Assembly: GCF_013116825.1 (NCBI RefSeq)
Contig: NZ_JABFNS010000001.1
Location: 1 to 64,000, forward strand
Length of the DNA: 64,000 bases
Reading direction: 5' to 3'
DNA from: Myxococcus xanthus
Lineage (GTDB): Bacteria > Myxococcota > Myxococcia > Myxococcales > Myxococcaceae
Positions 63,764-64,000 of the stretch are shown piece after piece; positions within the stretch are counted from its first letter, which is position 1; every line of letters starts with the position of its first letter. The notes under the pieces are model-generated. The model was not told where the DNA came from, did not search any database, and worked only from the letters and a program-made list of their open reading frames with translations. The translations under genes and the position numbers were made by a program.

Positions 63764-64000
63764 GGTGTCTCCTGACAGCGGGTGGAAGGCGGCTCATATC
63801 CCGCGCGTTCCTCCCGGCGTCAAGGTACGCCCTGCCTCCCTGAAACACCGGCATGCCGCTCCCCACCGCGCGCCCACGCGCCCGGGGACGCCCGGCTCGG
63901 GCCTTCGCTCTGTGTGAAAAGTCCCCGGGAATATTCCCGCGCGCGTCGCACACATCACACTTCAGCTCCCCGCGAAGGCCCACCTGTCGGTGATGCGGAG
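63764..64000. other. Right-edge region
   Basis: Contains the queD promoter region and a 14-base perfect palindrome, CGGGAATATTCCCG, at 63926-63939, which may be a regulator site. Beyond it the minus strand reads LRGELKCDVCDARG near the window edge, a Cys-pair fragment. The sequence stops too soon to judge it. Confidence 0.4.

Noticed and set aside
63546-63983. Minus-strand frame over queD and the right edge
   Set aside because: It lies out of frame with queD over most of its length. Only a short Cys-pair patch at the far edge looks coding-like and is described there.

Overview
This is high-GC, densely packed chromosomal DNA of a myxobacterium, very probably a Myxococcus. The strongest evidence is an intact traA-traB pair (37815-39959 and 36184-37818, minus strand). 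These encode the outer-membrane-exchange and kin-recognition receptor, with its MYXO-CTERM tail, and its OmpA-family partner. Many lipoproteins, an ankyrin protein, a class III polyhydroxyalkanoate synthase and a TonB receptor fit the same background. I found no tRNA, rRNA, CRISPR array, insertion sequence or prophage.

Left part (1-9475): a tandem universal stress protein, an MsbA-like ABC exporter, an ankyrin/beta-helix protein, a thioredoxin, a protein joining an SMI1/KNR4-like domain to a histone-H1-like Lys/Ala tail, a SanA-type membrane protein and a lone receiver domain. Middle-left (9691-20745): a partial ATP synthase locus (atpG, atpD, a secreted protein, atpC) without alpha, delta or membrane-sector genes, followed by a nitric-oxide defence operon. 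That operon holds a group I truncated haemoglobin, a ferredoxin-reductase, an NsrR-type regulator and a thioredoxin-fold protein, behind a near-ideal NsrR operator. An ADP-ribosylglycohydrolase, a holin-like/DUF3618-like pair and a bd-type oxidase (cydAB) follow.

Centre (20800-35220): a siderophore-type TonB receptor with a Fur-like box, two small metabolic genes, glucose-6-phosphate isomerase, a TetR gene beside a sterol-desaturase-family hydroxylase, an M23 peptidase overlapping a GTPase tail-to-tail, a pentein hydrolase coupled to an unknown protein, a degenerate metallo-beta-lactamase-fold protein and a DCC-lipase-maturation-factor fusion. Then come an Ig-like lipoprotein, traB, traA and a GT4 glycosyltransferase.

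Right part (41612-64000): a protein with a possible DisA-like cyclase fold, a second dynamin-like GTPase, a thioredoxin/TPR lipoprotein, a phosphatase, a LuxR regulator, a Ser-rich lipoprotein joined to a DUF4105-like protein, a dienelactone hydrolase, a Gre-factor homologue lacking its acidic tip, and a methyltransferase. These are followed by a pterin operon (FolM-like reductase, FolB-cupin fusion, a second SDR, a YhhQ transporter), a PHA synthase operon (phaE-like, phaC, hydrolase), another SDR and queD. Most neighbours on one strand are separated by a few bases or overlap by ATGA, so operon structure can be read directly. Several convergent pairs share perfect GC hairpins as two-way terminators.
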